From NCBI GenBank assembly GCA_973895155.1, contig OZ316893.1, positions 21,948,001 through 22,012,000 of the forward strand: a DNA stretch of 64,000 nucleotides. Reading direction: 5' to 3'. Position numbers and translations under genes: made by a program. The stretch comes from Marsupella aquatica (Eukaryota; Marchantiophyta). The notes under the pieces were generated by a model. The model was not told where the DNA came from, made no database searches, and was given only the letters and a program-made list of their open reading frames with translations. This document shows, one piece after another, positions 24,891 to 35,648 of the stretch; within the stretch, counting starts at the first letter, position 1; every line of letters starts with the position of its first letter.

Positions 24891-25177
24891 CTCAGGGGGT
24901 GAACTAAGTGTATATTTTGGGGTATCACGTGCGATCCTAGCCTAATATAAATAGACCTATTTTATAAAGAAAATATTCCAAGAATATTCTCTATTTTCAA
25001 TATTAATAACCTATTTTACTTTATAAAGGATATATATTAAAGAATATTCTATAAACATGAGTTTATAATACCTTCTTTTGCCTCCTATGCTTTTTAAAAA
25101 TTTAGTTAAAATCTATCAAAAATACCTATTTTGGATCGCACGTGGTTCCTAAGATTTTTTATAGTCAACCCCCCGAG
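24891..25177 (+). mobile_element. MITE family A, copy 2, inserted in the RT relic (8-bp TSD)
   Basis: A 287-bp AT-rich element homologous along its length to 3038-3312. The left end is CTCAGGGGGTGAACTA and the reverse complement of the right end is CTCGGGGGGTTGACTA. A second inverted match, CACGTGCGATCC, lies about 30 bp inside each end. GGAATGAC flanks it on both sides (24883-24890 and 25178-25185), a perfect 8-bp duplication. Removing the element and one copy restores the RT reading frame (NPVIP joined to HLRMSS), which fixes both borders and shows it is younger than the RT element. Confidence 0.92.
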
Positions 25178-26349
25178 GGAATGACTGGATTGGCCTGAAG
25201 CCAGCCTCCTGCGCCCTTCCCTCCGGAAGAAAGAATCCAAGATCGGTTCGTGTCAGGTGCCTCGGTGAGGATGCCGGAGAGGGTGAAAGTGTGCATACGC
25301 CCAACAAGGTCTGCCTGAAAACGGACGGGTTCCAAGGATAAAAACTCCTGAAATGAAGGTAACACAGCTCGAACAAGATCTGGTAATGATGACCGCGCCG
25401 CGCGCAAATGAACCTGAAATGGGAGGGAACTCTCCTCTACTTCCATGAGAGACAAAAGTAAAAAAGGTCGATCCTCAGTAAGGAAACGATCTGCCAACAA
25501 TGAGAAGGCGGCCGCCCACGCGCCCAAAAAGGCCAAAGGTGCGAGGCGCTTAGTGGAAGTAAGCCCAAAAACACCGTGAGAAATAGGAAGACTGAGCTGT
25601 CGATGAAGCCACGGAGATGAGAGCAAAGTACCTGGCCCCAAAAGAGAGGCCAAAGTCTCACGAATGGAGACATCAAACGCACGGAGGTGTAGATACAGAT
25701 CCTCGATAGGGGGAGGTGTCCGAGCCAAATAGGACGCGCGAGGGTGGATGCATTTCAACAACAACCCAAATGCTGCCTGAGAATCTCCTAACTTAGGGAG
25801 CATAGGAGTAGGGGCTAAGGCAACCTATAGAGCGTCAACAATGAAAGATGAGCAAAAGGAGGCGGTACCGAATGGGGAGCCAAGGACCCGAAGACCGTCG
25901 GCTGGATGTAAGAACCCAGGGGGAAGCGCAAGATCAGAGGGTAACCCAGCTGGACTCCATGCACGACTCTTCACCGGCTGAACCCGTAAACCGAGGCCCA
26001 ACAAATGGGTGGAAAGGGTGGCGAGGGCAGAAGTCACCGCAGCAGGTGGACCAATGATGTGGGTGTCATCTGAAAGAGAGGGGAAGATACACTGGGGGTG
26101 GGCCGCGGAGGCTTCCCTTAAAGCAGTAAAAATGGGCAATGGCAAAAAGAGGCCCACCCAAAGGGTCACCCTGACGTGTACCTTCTGCAGAAGAAAGAGT
26201 GGTATACACTCCTGTAGAGGTGTGATGACTATAGAAGAGGGGGTCCTCGAGGCCATAAAAACAATGGACAAAGGGGATAAGGGACTGGATGTCTGGATCC
26301 GCTGCCCTCAAAGCACGAAAAATTGCTGCCCAAGAAACCGTATTGAAAA

Positions 26350-26374
26350 CATTAGAGACATCAATTGTCTCTAA
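26350..26374. repeat. Short palindrome at the RT truncation point
   Basis: TTAGAGACA and TGTCTCTAA face each other across a 5-bp loop, exactly where the RT homology ends. Confidence 0.5.
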
Positions 26375-29300
26375 TTGGGGGGTGGGGAGGTGGTTCTTAA
26401 CCTACTCACACTCTTAGTTGGCAATTGTGATATGGTAGGTTCCAATGATAGCAAATCCTCACTGTCAAACTGAAAATTAAGCACATAACAGGGGAAAAAA
26501 TAGCTACTATCTGAGTTTGTAAAAGGCCAAAACAAGATTTCAGGAATGTGTCAAGTGTCATAGGAAAGAAACTTTTCCAATTGAAAGCTTTTTGAATGCA
26601 TATGTACATCTTATAATTGGAGATTAAAGTTTACCTTTAGTGATGTACTCCTTAGAATTTCATAGACAGTAATTCTTTGGTAACATAAATATTTTTAAAA
26701 ACATTAAGACTATGCTTGTGAGTAGGAGATGGAGCCCTTTGTGTGGTCTCACAGTTATTTGGACTATGACACCAAAACACACAAGAGAGGGTTATTTAAA
26801 CTTTGATAGGTCATTTTTTTGGCTATCACTATAACCAATGTTACCAAGAACAACTTACATGTTTAGACAAGGTATTTCTTTGATGAGAACCCAAAATGAA
26901 AGTGTTATTTGATAGGACCCCTGAGGTTTTGGGTATGTTGATTCAAGGTCTGGATCACTCAAAGGTCTGATTCAAAGGTTCTATCAAGTAATATTTTTTA
27001 TTTTGGGGTCCTATCAAGCAAATATATCTATTTAGACTGATGTTATCAAGGTTGCCAAAGTTCATCTGGACCAATGTCAGACTCTAGGAAAAAATTATAG
27101 ATAAAAATAAGCGGAAATTCAAATTTCAGACAATTGCTGTGGGAGGTTTGTTCCGACTCTAAACGAAAATATAATAATCTTTTCCCCCATTTCAAAAATA
27201 TAAATAAATATTACTCAGTAGTAATTCAAACCCAGTGTTCACTCCGGTACTATACAGCAAGGTAACGAACAGTCCGTGAATCAAGACACGGTCTGGCGGT
27301 CGGCCCCTCAAAGGCAGGGTTTAGCACACGGTCCCTTTTCCAGTTTAGCGCACGGTTTCTTCCCAGGGGGTCCCACAAACCTTGCCCTGAAGCTCGCCAT
27401 TGGACACCTGGATGCACAGATTTGGTAGGCTGCCACCTCATTGGCCTTCGGCCTATCTTGAGCGCGTACTCGAGAGATTTCCAGGGCTATCTAGAAGACC
27501 CCTGTTTTACAAATAAATTCTCAAGCTATTACTAGACAACTGGACAAATATGGTGGGACTCATGATTCTTGTGCGAATGTGGTACTGGAGATAAATTGGC
27601 ATTCACAACCCGCCAGAAATAATAAAGTTATCTACTGTACTACTCAAAAACGAAGGAACCTTCTACAAATATTCACTAAAGAGAAAATTTTCAAGTGTGG
27701 AGACCACAAACAGGTAGAGTGGAGAGGAAATCTTGAGGTAACTATGTAGATTTTCTCTCAACAGAAATCTTTGTACAGGGATCGGTTGGTAAAATTGTCC
27801 CAATAATATTCTCCCAACCTGTGGTTCCCCCACCAACTTTACTGTACAGTCTATCAATCACAATAGTACACGTTAAAAAACAGAAAACGCATGGGATCTG
27901 ATGCAAGTGATGGAAGACTGTGTCCTTTTGACGATGGTAAATCTAAGCTCCTGCTCAGCCAAGATTTGTAACATTTCTGTCGGAATAAATTTGTAACATG
28001 TGGAGCTCAAGTTTCTCGTGTGCTGTGCATTGCGTAAACCCTATGATTGACTGCCTTTCCAAGACATCCAAGACATGATGTGAACCAAATGTTACCCAAT
28101 GCACATACTTCAAAGTGGTCGGAGCTGTTGGAACCACAAGTTTGAAGTGAATTGGCTCAATGCCACCGATTGGTCCATGAAATCATGCCATCAGCTTTGT
28201 AAGGACCACGCTGAACATCGAAATGATTGCATTTTTTTCCTCATTCTTGGCACTGCTGTGATCGACACGTGCCCACGACCTGTCCTCAAATTGTTTGAAG
28301 AAATTTGTAATTTACAATTGGAATCATGGGTCTGGTCTTGAACAGTGTTGCCAACTGAAACTTCTTTGACCTTTCCATGGTCTTGAGTGAGAGTCATTTG
28401 ACTGTTCATCATGATGGTGTTTCCCGAATTTTTAGGGGTCCCGATAATTGCACATCAACATATGACATACATTTTATGAGATCACTCTTATCATGATAAA
28501 TCTCATTATTTTGTTTAAATCAATAATGAGTGCACACCATCTATTATCATAGGGAGTTAATAGGGAGTTTTGAGGCCCCGTCATAGGCATGGTGCAGAGC
28601 GGCCTCACCAACTCTACTGTACATTGACTACATTCCTGGTCCATTCTTGGATGCCAACAATAATTCCAAACTATGTTCCCCCTCCACAATTTATATTCTA
28701 CAATTCCAATCCATCAAAGAAGTGGTTGCAGTTTAGCAACAACAGTTAGCCAGTACTGGTAAGTGTACATCAAAATGTAATAATATAAGGTGTACTATTC
28801 ACTCCATACCATAATGAGCCTAATTATTTTGTTTAAATCATTGAATGTTATTCATTTTATATTTTCACATTTTGATATGCAAGTGCCAAAATGCATGGTT
28901 AGCTCTTCTAACTTGAGAGTATAAGCACTCTTATGCTCTTCTGGGTCCACTCCAATCCATGAAGTTTTGGCATTTGTGTTTTGTTTCTGACTTTCTCTTC
29001 TGGAAAAATTAGAGGGAACATGTGAGTTGACTACTGTCTGTCGTCCCCATATATTGCACTGCAAAACTCAAGTTCCCCCCAAAGGGACCATTTGAAAAGT
29101 TGCAGTCTTAGTCTTGAATAGAAAACCTGCAGTACAATTCAGCAGGCCCAGCTTGAGTTCTTATTTGCTATACTGGAAGTGTGCAAATTCTTTCAGTCTC
29201 TATTGCAAGAGTGTTAAAAGTTCCTCATTTCTATGGTATGAAGTCCACAATATCAAACTTTACTACCATTAATGAGCCTCAACCTTCTGCCCAGCCCTAT

Positions 29301-30266
29301 GATGTTGTTTGACTACACACGTTTTTCCCTATCTACTTTTTTGTAAGTGTAATTTGCATTTTTGTCTACTCCACTTGGGAAGTGTGACTGTTAAAATAGA
29401 ACGTGTGCTTGCAAGACTTGAACCACACAACTCCTCCTCCCAAACAAGAGCTTCTCCCACACTATGCTTCCCTCAAGGGAAGACCTGCCTTGTAGTAAGT
29501 AGTACAACTGCTTGAGCCCTCCAAATCAATTGAACCCTAATGGGCGAACGGGCAATGCACTTGATTATACTCACCCCCTATGTACTTTCAAAATATAGGA
29601 TGTCTGGTTCGTCGAGCAAATTGTTGGCACAAGAAACAATCTGGTCCAAACATGTGCAAAGTTTGGCTATATTATTCAGGACATTTGCATTTATTGAAGT
29701 TTACTTTGAAAGATTATTGGTGCCGAGTCGATCTTTAGAACAAAGAGCTTTCTCTCTATTTTGCTTTGTTGAAATTTTTTTAGCTGCCTCCAAGGTAGTG
29801 AAACGTTATAGTAATTGGAACCAGTGTAAATTGCAGCATTCTCGAGAAACACTTTCGGTAATTTCTAAACAAGTCAAACAAACTATAATGAAGGAATTGC
29901 AAACGAGTTCCAAAGTTGACAAAAACCCAACTCGAATGAAACAGGAGAGATATACTTCACAGACTTATAAAACAAAAACTGTCATTTGATAGACCCCATG
30001 AGTGATCTACTGTAGAGAGTTGATGGACCTAAATCAACCTACCAAAATCTGATGGGGCCTCCTTAGTCCATCAAATAGTAGTTTTCAATTTAGGCGTCCA
30101 TTGAGTACCGTATGTCTTTCAAAGAAACACAGAACTCCAAAGTAATGTGAGAGTAAACCCTAAAACCTAGAAAGAGGATAAAGAGAGCTTATCACTCTAG
30201 GTCTGCGGAAAACAGGAAAGTCTTGGCAGCGCTAGATCTGATTTGGCCGCCACTTTGGGAGGACCT
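26375..30266. other. Long intergenic stretch, no gene seen
   Basis: About 3.9 kb with only short unsupported open frames (including one of 149 codons at 29540-29989 with no recognisable feature). No RNA gene, array or clear transposon end was found. Confidence 0.4.
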
Positions 30267-30274
30267 TATCCAAG

Positions 30275-31156
30275 CCCGGTTTGAGCTGTCGGACAAGTTG
30301 TCGTGTTGTCGGACACGACAACTTGTCATTTGTCGCCCGAAAATGACCCTATTTGTCGCATATTCCTTTTTATGCCCCGGTCCGGCCCCGGCCCGACCCG
30401 GCCCGGCCCGGCCCAATCCCTTCCCGGCCCGGCCCATTCCCTCCCCGACTCTTCCCGGCCCCTTCCATTCCTGGCTCGGTCCGGCACCGGGTCGGCCCGG
30501 TCTCTTCCCGGCCCGGTCCCGTATCCCGCCCGGCCCCGCACCCGGCCCGGCCTCACAAACACTAGGTGAGGGCGGGCCGAGTGCGGGGCCGGGCCGGGAA
30601 TGGGAGGGCAAGGCCGGGAAGGGGCAGGGCCGGGCCGGGAATGGGCAGGGGCAGGGCCGGGAAGGGAAGGGGCCGGGAAGGGGAGGGGTAGGGCCGGGCC
30701 GGGAAGGGGGAGGGGAGGGGAAGGGAAGAGGCCGGGAAGGAGAGGGGTAGGGCCGGGCCGGGAAGGGGGAGGGGGAGGGCCGGGCCGGGAAGGGGGAGGG
30801 GAAGGGAAGAGGCCGGGAAGGGGAGGGGTAGGGCCGGGCCGGGAAGGGGGAGGGGAAGGGGGAGGGAAGGGGCAGGGCCGGGAAGGGAAGGGACCGGGCC
30901 GGGAAGGGGAAGGGACCGGGTGGGATGCGGGGCCGGGCCGGGAAGGGACCGGGCCGGGGGTAGAGACCGGGTCGGGACCGGGGCGGGGAGTTCGGTCCGG
31001 GGTGAGATTTTCCCGTTGGCTTTAAGGGCCGGGAGGAAAGTAGCCGGGCCGGGAATTACCGGCCGGGAGCCGGACCGGGGACCGGGGTGGACCAGGTGAC
31101 AACTTGTCGGTTGTCGAGTCCAAAGGCCTCTATTTGTCGGACAAGTCCAAACCGGG
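30275..31156. mobile_element. GC-rich fold-back element, 882 bp, perfect 8-bp TSD
   Basis: The ends are CCCGGTTTGAGCTGTCGGAC on the left and, reverse complemented, CCCGGTTTGGACTTGTCCGA on the right. TATCCAAG flanks both sides (30267-30274 and 31157-31164), a perfect 8-bp duplication. The left interior is a C-rich run built from CCCGGCC and TTCCCGG units. At about 30563 it switches to a G-rich run of GGGCCGGGAAGGGG-type units lasting to about 31075. The switch point is a small hairpin (GCCTCAC...GTGAGGGC). The whole is therefore a long imperfect inverted repeat. The long open frames on both strands are by-products of Gly/Arg/Pro-coding repeats, not genes. It is probably non-autonomous; a hAT-like helper is inference from the duplication length. 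Confidence 0.88.
30292..30327. repeat. Perfect 14-bp stem hairpin within the left end
   Basis: GACAAGTTGTCGTG at 30292-30305 and its exact reverse complement at 30314-30327 flank an 8-bp loop. Related TTGTCGG and CCGACAA words recur at both ends of the element, a pattern seen in subterminal transposase-binding sites; that function is inferred. Confidence 0.8.
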
Positions 31157-31164
31157 TATCCAAG

Positions 31165-33240
31165 TTACCCGCACTTTAATGTGCTCCCTCCAAAAGGCGA
31201 ATTAAATAATATTGTTACTTTCAGAAATTTCAACGAAAGACAGATGACACATCGATCGCTGGAGTAGTCTCTCTGTCAAGCATTTGAACTTAATTTTGTA
31301 TTTGTCTATCTAGATAAGCCTCTAGAATGATGAAGCGAGCCAAATACTTGATTAGTTGATTTGGCAACACCTGATTTCCAGGCTGCCAGGTGGCCTTCGA
31401 CAGAGGGAATTCATTGCCAAGGAATCGATTTCGGGATGTCTCGTAGATTCCTATGGGTTGTCAGATTTCTATAATGTTAACATTTTGGATGGATCTGGAT
31501 AATGTTTACTATTCAGAGTAATGAGGACAAAATCCCCCCGCTAATGATGTTATTGTAGTAGCCGATTATAATTAATCTAACCACGTGCGTAAATAGGCCA
31601 ACTTAGTACAGTAGCCCATATGTAAAACTGAGTATTGTGAAACCATTTTTGAAACTCACTATTCTTGAAGCCCCCTGCACAATGCTTATCCCAAAAAATC
31701 GAGTCATAAAGGCTAGGATGACTTCTCTGCTACAAGTTTTTTTCTTCAAACGCTTGGGATTTTCAAGCATGTATTTTAGCCTGGATGCTACAGAATAAAA
31801 GAGCTCCAGCTTCAACTCTTCACAAATTATTTAAAATATTTACATGAGCATATTTTCTGTTGGCTTTATAGTTTCAATCTAAATCTTCTAAATTCTATGC
31901 AGGTTGTCAAAGTGAATCTGAGCATTAACCTAACCTGAGTTATAGCATTTGGGTTTACCCTTCTTTGAAGTTTTCCTTTATAGCTATCTGATTTGTGGTC
32001 TGACATTACAAAATTTGACAACCTGATCACTGATGCCAAAATGCAGGAAGAGTTGACTCGCTGGGACTCGTCAATGAAGCTAGGTTTGTAAACGGTAACT
32101 CGTCTGGTGCACCCTCATTGTTCCATCACCAGCAGCTTGTGCCATCCGCACCAATCCAACACACAGACCAGAGCTTCAAACAACAAAGCTGTAGCAGCAT
32201 GGTGCCATCTCGCAAAAAACAAATCGCAACTCAGAAACTAAAAAAAATGAATGAGTGACCAGCTCCTGGGGGGCTGGTCAGGAGGGGGGGTTTATATCTG
32301 AGTTTTGGTCCTCAAAGTCTTCCTTAAACAGTGGGGAATCAAAAGTTTTCTTCAAGCAGTGGGTTTCTGTTGCACTAGAGAGTACTCAGACACTCACTAT
32401 TCCTTATTCTTTGTAGGGCAGAGGTTCTTAGTTCTAAGACTTCTAAACAAATTCCTTTCCAGGACCCTTCTATGCAGAGCACTCCCAAGCTCTCCGCTAT
32501 TCAGTCAGCTGCGCAGTAAAGCTCTACTGTAGTTCTTTTGTCGTTGATGAAAGCTCTTGGGCTTTTTGCCTCTTCAGCCTTCTGGGGTGTTTGTCCCCAT
32601 TTGGAACTCTTTTTCTTTCTTTTGATTGTACTTTGTTTTTCCCTAATTTATAAAATTTGTTGGAAGATTTCAACCCTTCTGGGGTTTTTCCAGATTTCTC
32701 CCGTTTATTGGGTCTCGTTCTTGTTGTTAGGCATTTTTGTCTTTTGATGGCATGCTATACATCTTCTCTTTCACTGACTGGGAAACCAAGGTCAGTACTA
32801 TCAGTTGTCTATAGAGTGCCATTGAGACCTGGACCAATCATGGTGTCTGGCCTACCACTTTTGACCACCCACTAGCTCTAATAAATCAAACAGTTTAGGA
32901 TTAAAAATATTTGGGCTTTCCTACAAAGGAAAATTTATTTGATTAAGATTAACATTTCAAGTGTATCATTTCATCCAAAGCCTCAATTTCACTCTATGGT
33001 TGAATAATCAAAATTTAAAATTGAATTTAAAGCAACGAATATGATTTACGTTTTTCTGTGGAGATATCTGAACATATTAAATCTGAAGTCTCTTTTCTGG
33101 GTCCATGGGGCTCACTTTCATAAGCCCCAATGGGATCTCTAGTAGGAACCTTTGCACTGGGATGGGATTTCAAAGTATTCTTTGCATAGATATTAAGGAA
33201 TTCACTATAGATTCATGTTAAAATATACATTTCTATTGCA
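31165..33240. other. Intergenic; possible LINE 3' remnant near 32.3-32.75 kb
   Basis: No supported gene. Between about 32270 and 32750 the sequence becomes T-rich with short hydrophobic open frames and a TTTATAAAATTTGTTGG phrase. This resembles the 3' end of plant LINEs, but I see no RT sequence next to it. Confidence 0.25.
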
Positions 33241-34000
33241 AGTTTAAGAATGCCGAAAAAGTCTGCGAATCAAGCTTTGGGATGAAAATCCCATGCAACC
33301 GTTTGAACCCTCTAGTGTAGTTTTCGACGTGGAATACTTTTCGCAGTCTCGTAAATTAAAACCTGAGTAAACGTAAAGCCATAACCCAAAATGTGGACAC
33401 AAATGTTGTGGATTAGGTAACAACCGTGCGTCAAACCACGTGACTTGCTGCACGGTTACCTTCTTGGTCCCCATGACCCTCGGTTGAACCTGGGTGATAG
33501 ATCCCTTCTTGTCTCGAAGGGCTATGATGAACAAGCGACACCGGCCCGCGACAGCCGGCGATCGATCACCGGCGCGAGGCCGCATCGCGCACCCTGCTGG
33601 GCCGGCGCCGATCGTTCGTCCCATCCGACGGCTCAGATGGCGCGGCGGCCACATCTAACGGCCAGAAATGGGACGCCTCTTCCATAACCCGACGGAATGC
33701 GTAGCACCAAAGCAAGAGATCTGCGGGTCGGTCCCCGCGCAAGCTAGCCACGGTGTCTCCAGTAATTTGCCGGTAAGCTCCACTAAACTCCGTTACTGGG
33801 AGTACCATCGACGGTTACAATGTGCTGTTGGCGGCTAACTCGAGATCGTGATCGTAGATCTAGATTGGCCTGGATAACAGCGAGAGGGTAAACTTGGGTG
33901 GCGGGGGGCCTGATTCTGGCGGGCTCTTTGAAATTGATTTAGCTTCGGCTAGACCGACGTGACCGGTCGGTCGCTTGCTCCCGGTCTCCCGGTGACCCCA
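33241..34000. other. GC-rich intergenic island
   Basis: A local GC-rich stretch (about 33540-33660) with frequent CG dinucleotides lies about 2 kb upstream of the START gene. Open frames here overlap on both strands and have no recognisable product. Confidence 0.3.
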
Positions 34001-35648
34001 CTTACTCTACAGTGGTCGAGAGGAGGACTTGTGGCTCAGGCAGATCGGCCTCTCTTTCAATCCATGTGCCTGCCTCTGAACGAGAGGAACAGAGGATTGA
34101 AAAGATGGTGATGTAGGTGCGCGATTTGCGATTCTGAAGTGGGTTCTCATCTCGTTGAAATCAGCGTAAGCTGTAGGCAATTGGACAGTCGTTCGACCAA
34201 CGGAGTACTTCGCCTTGCTGTGAAGAAAGCAGCGGAAAAGCGAGGTTGAGGAGGATGTAGGAGAGGGATTCGTGTTGTTGCGGGGGGAGCTCACGGAAAT
34301 TTTTGTCCGTCTTCGAGGAGATTGGTGAGGAGAGGAGGGAAAACGGCGATTGATAGTCTTTTCGATTCCGACGTTGGCGGACGTGGTTGACGAAATCTTG
34401 GTTGGCCGCCGTGGTGATGGTGTGTGGGGACTGTCTTACTGGGAGCAGCATTGTGTCGGGGGCTCTTGTTTAGGCTTTGTGATTGATCAACTAGGAGCGG
34501 TGCTTGGTTGTGGACTTGGAGTTCAGGAGTTGGCATTTTGAAAGGTAGTCACTGTTGATGTAGATAGATTTATGGTGGATCCGTGGTACCTAGTGTGGCT
34601 TTCGGTGTTCCGCTGAATTTTGAGCATCAGACGTGGTGGGAAGTTTGTGAGGAGGCAAGACATTTCCGCGTTTGGACGCGATTAGTTTGGTCATCGATTG
34701 ATTGAGCCGCGATTGTGAATAGGAGTGGGGAGCAAGAGTGGAGCTCACGATTGTTATTCAGTTACTCTTGCACGCGAATCCTCAAGATCAGCCGGTTTTT
34801 GATTCGATTTCGCTCAATTAGTTTTCCGACGTTCGAGGGCAGAGTCGGTGGGAGGATCGTGGCGTATGCGGTGAAAGTATTGCTGGAGCAGTTATCTTTA
34901 GAGTTTTACGCCAGGACACCTTCCTGTTTCTGCCCGTGTATCGGTGTTGGTGTTCTTTCGGTTGTTGGGGAGGTCGTCTGATTTTTCATTTTTCATTTTT
35001 CATTTGGCATTTGCACCTATTGGCATAACCGATCGTTGACGCTGCCGAGTTGTCGAGTCTAATCTCACCGCGCTTAATTCCGTGGCCTCATTACAACACG
35101 TCGGTAGTCATCACGTCGAGTCACCGATTGGTTCACAGAAAATAAATTTCTTTGTACATGTGCGGAGGAGGAGACCGATTCGAGGCATAGCTACGTTCGA
35201 TTCCATCTCTAGCGCGTATATTTCTCTGCCGGAGTCTACTGGAAAGGCGGTGAGAAAGCTACAGCGCGCAGAAGATTGACCAACACTGATTTTGACCAAC
35301 CCTGATATCGTCGACGCGGCGTTAGGTTAATTGTTTATGCTGTGGGAAGAAGAGGACGGGTATTGTTCTTATCAACGTCAACTTTCTATCAACTTCCCCG
35401 TAGGCCGCAGTTTGACTATCTGTGTCTACAACTGCAAGTTTTCGTGAAGAGGAGCAGAGCAGTTCGTCATTTCAACTTCGCCTGGTGTATCATCGTGCTG
35501 CTGCTTTTTGGATGTGCCCCACTAAAGGCAAGAAAGGTGCGCGCGTGAGCTGAAAGGACACGGGCCAACCTTAAGTCGGGCTGTGCCAGATCGACACATA
35601 GGAATCTCCATCTTGTCCAGTTTGTCTTCACATAGGTTGAGGTTGAGG
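34001..35648 (+). promoter_or_regulatory. Upstream region and probable 5' leader of the START gene
   Basis: No convincing coding sequence. A short TTTTTCA triplication lies at about 34982-35003. Several ATG-initiated frames of 60-90 codons (for example 35082-35279) would be upstream ORFs if included in the mRNA. An untranslated first exon is possible but cannot be fixed from sequence. Confidence 0.3.

Larger units (their letters stand above)
23050..26374 (-). pseudogene. Reverse-transcriptase relic split by two insertions
   Basis: The - strand pieces are colinear. At 26374-26066 the RT begins with DVSNVFNTVSWAAIF and continues to TRQGDPLGGPLFAIA. A frame change leads to 26150-25825 with SDDTHI (the catalytic Asp pair) and VKSRAWSP. 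At 25803-25186 comes FGLTSTKRLAPLAFL. The frame is then cut by a MITE and resumes at 24880-24350 with HLRMSSVEFATAMRLRMGLP and a Cys/His pattern CTCGKPCDATGVHLLWC. About 1 kb of unrelated sequence follows, and the C-terminal part is at 23375-23050 (PLALEIFGRLHHQFDGLL). It belongs to a different RT family from the LINE at 17.7-20.1 kb. The N-terminal part is absent and several frames are broken, so it is a relic. Confidence 0.8.

Noticed and set aside
29540-29989. 149-codon + frame in an intergenic stretch
   Set aside because: No recognisable motif, splice context or conservation evidence; chance length is plausible.
30192-31025. Long open frames on both strands in the GC-rich region (up to 175 codons)
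   Set aside because: They translate simple CCGG-type repeats into Gly/Arg/Pro runs, occur in all frames and lie within the fold-back element.
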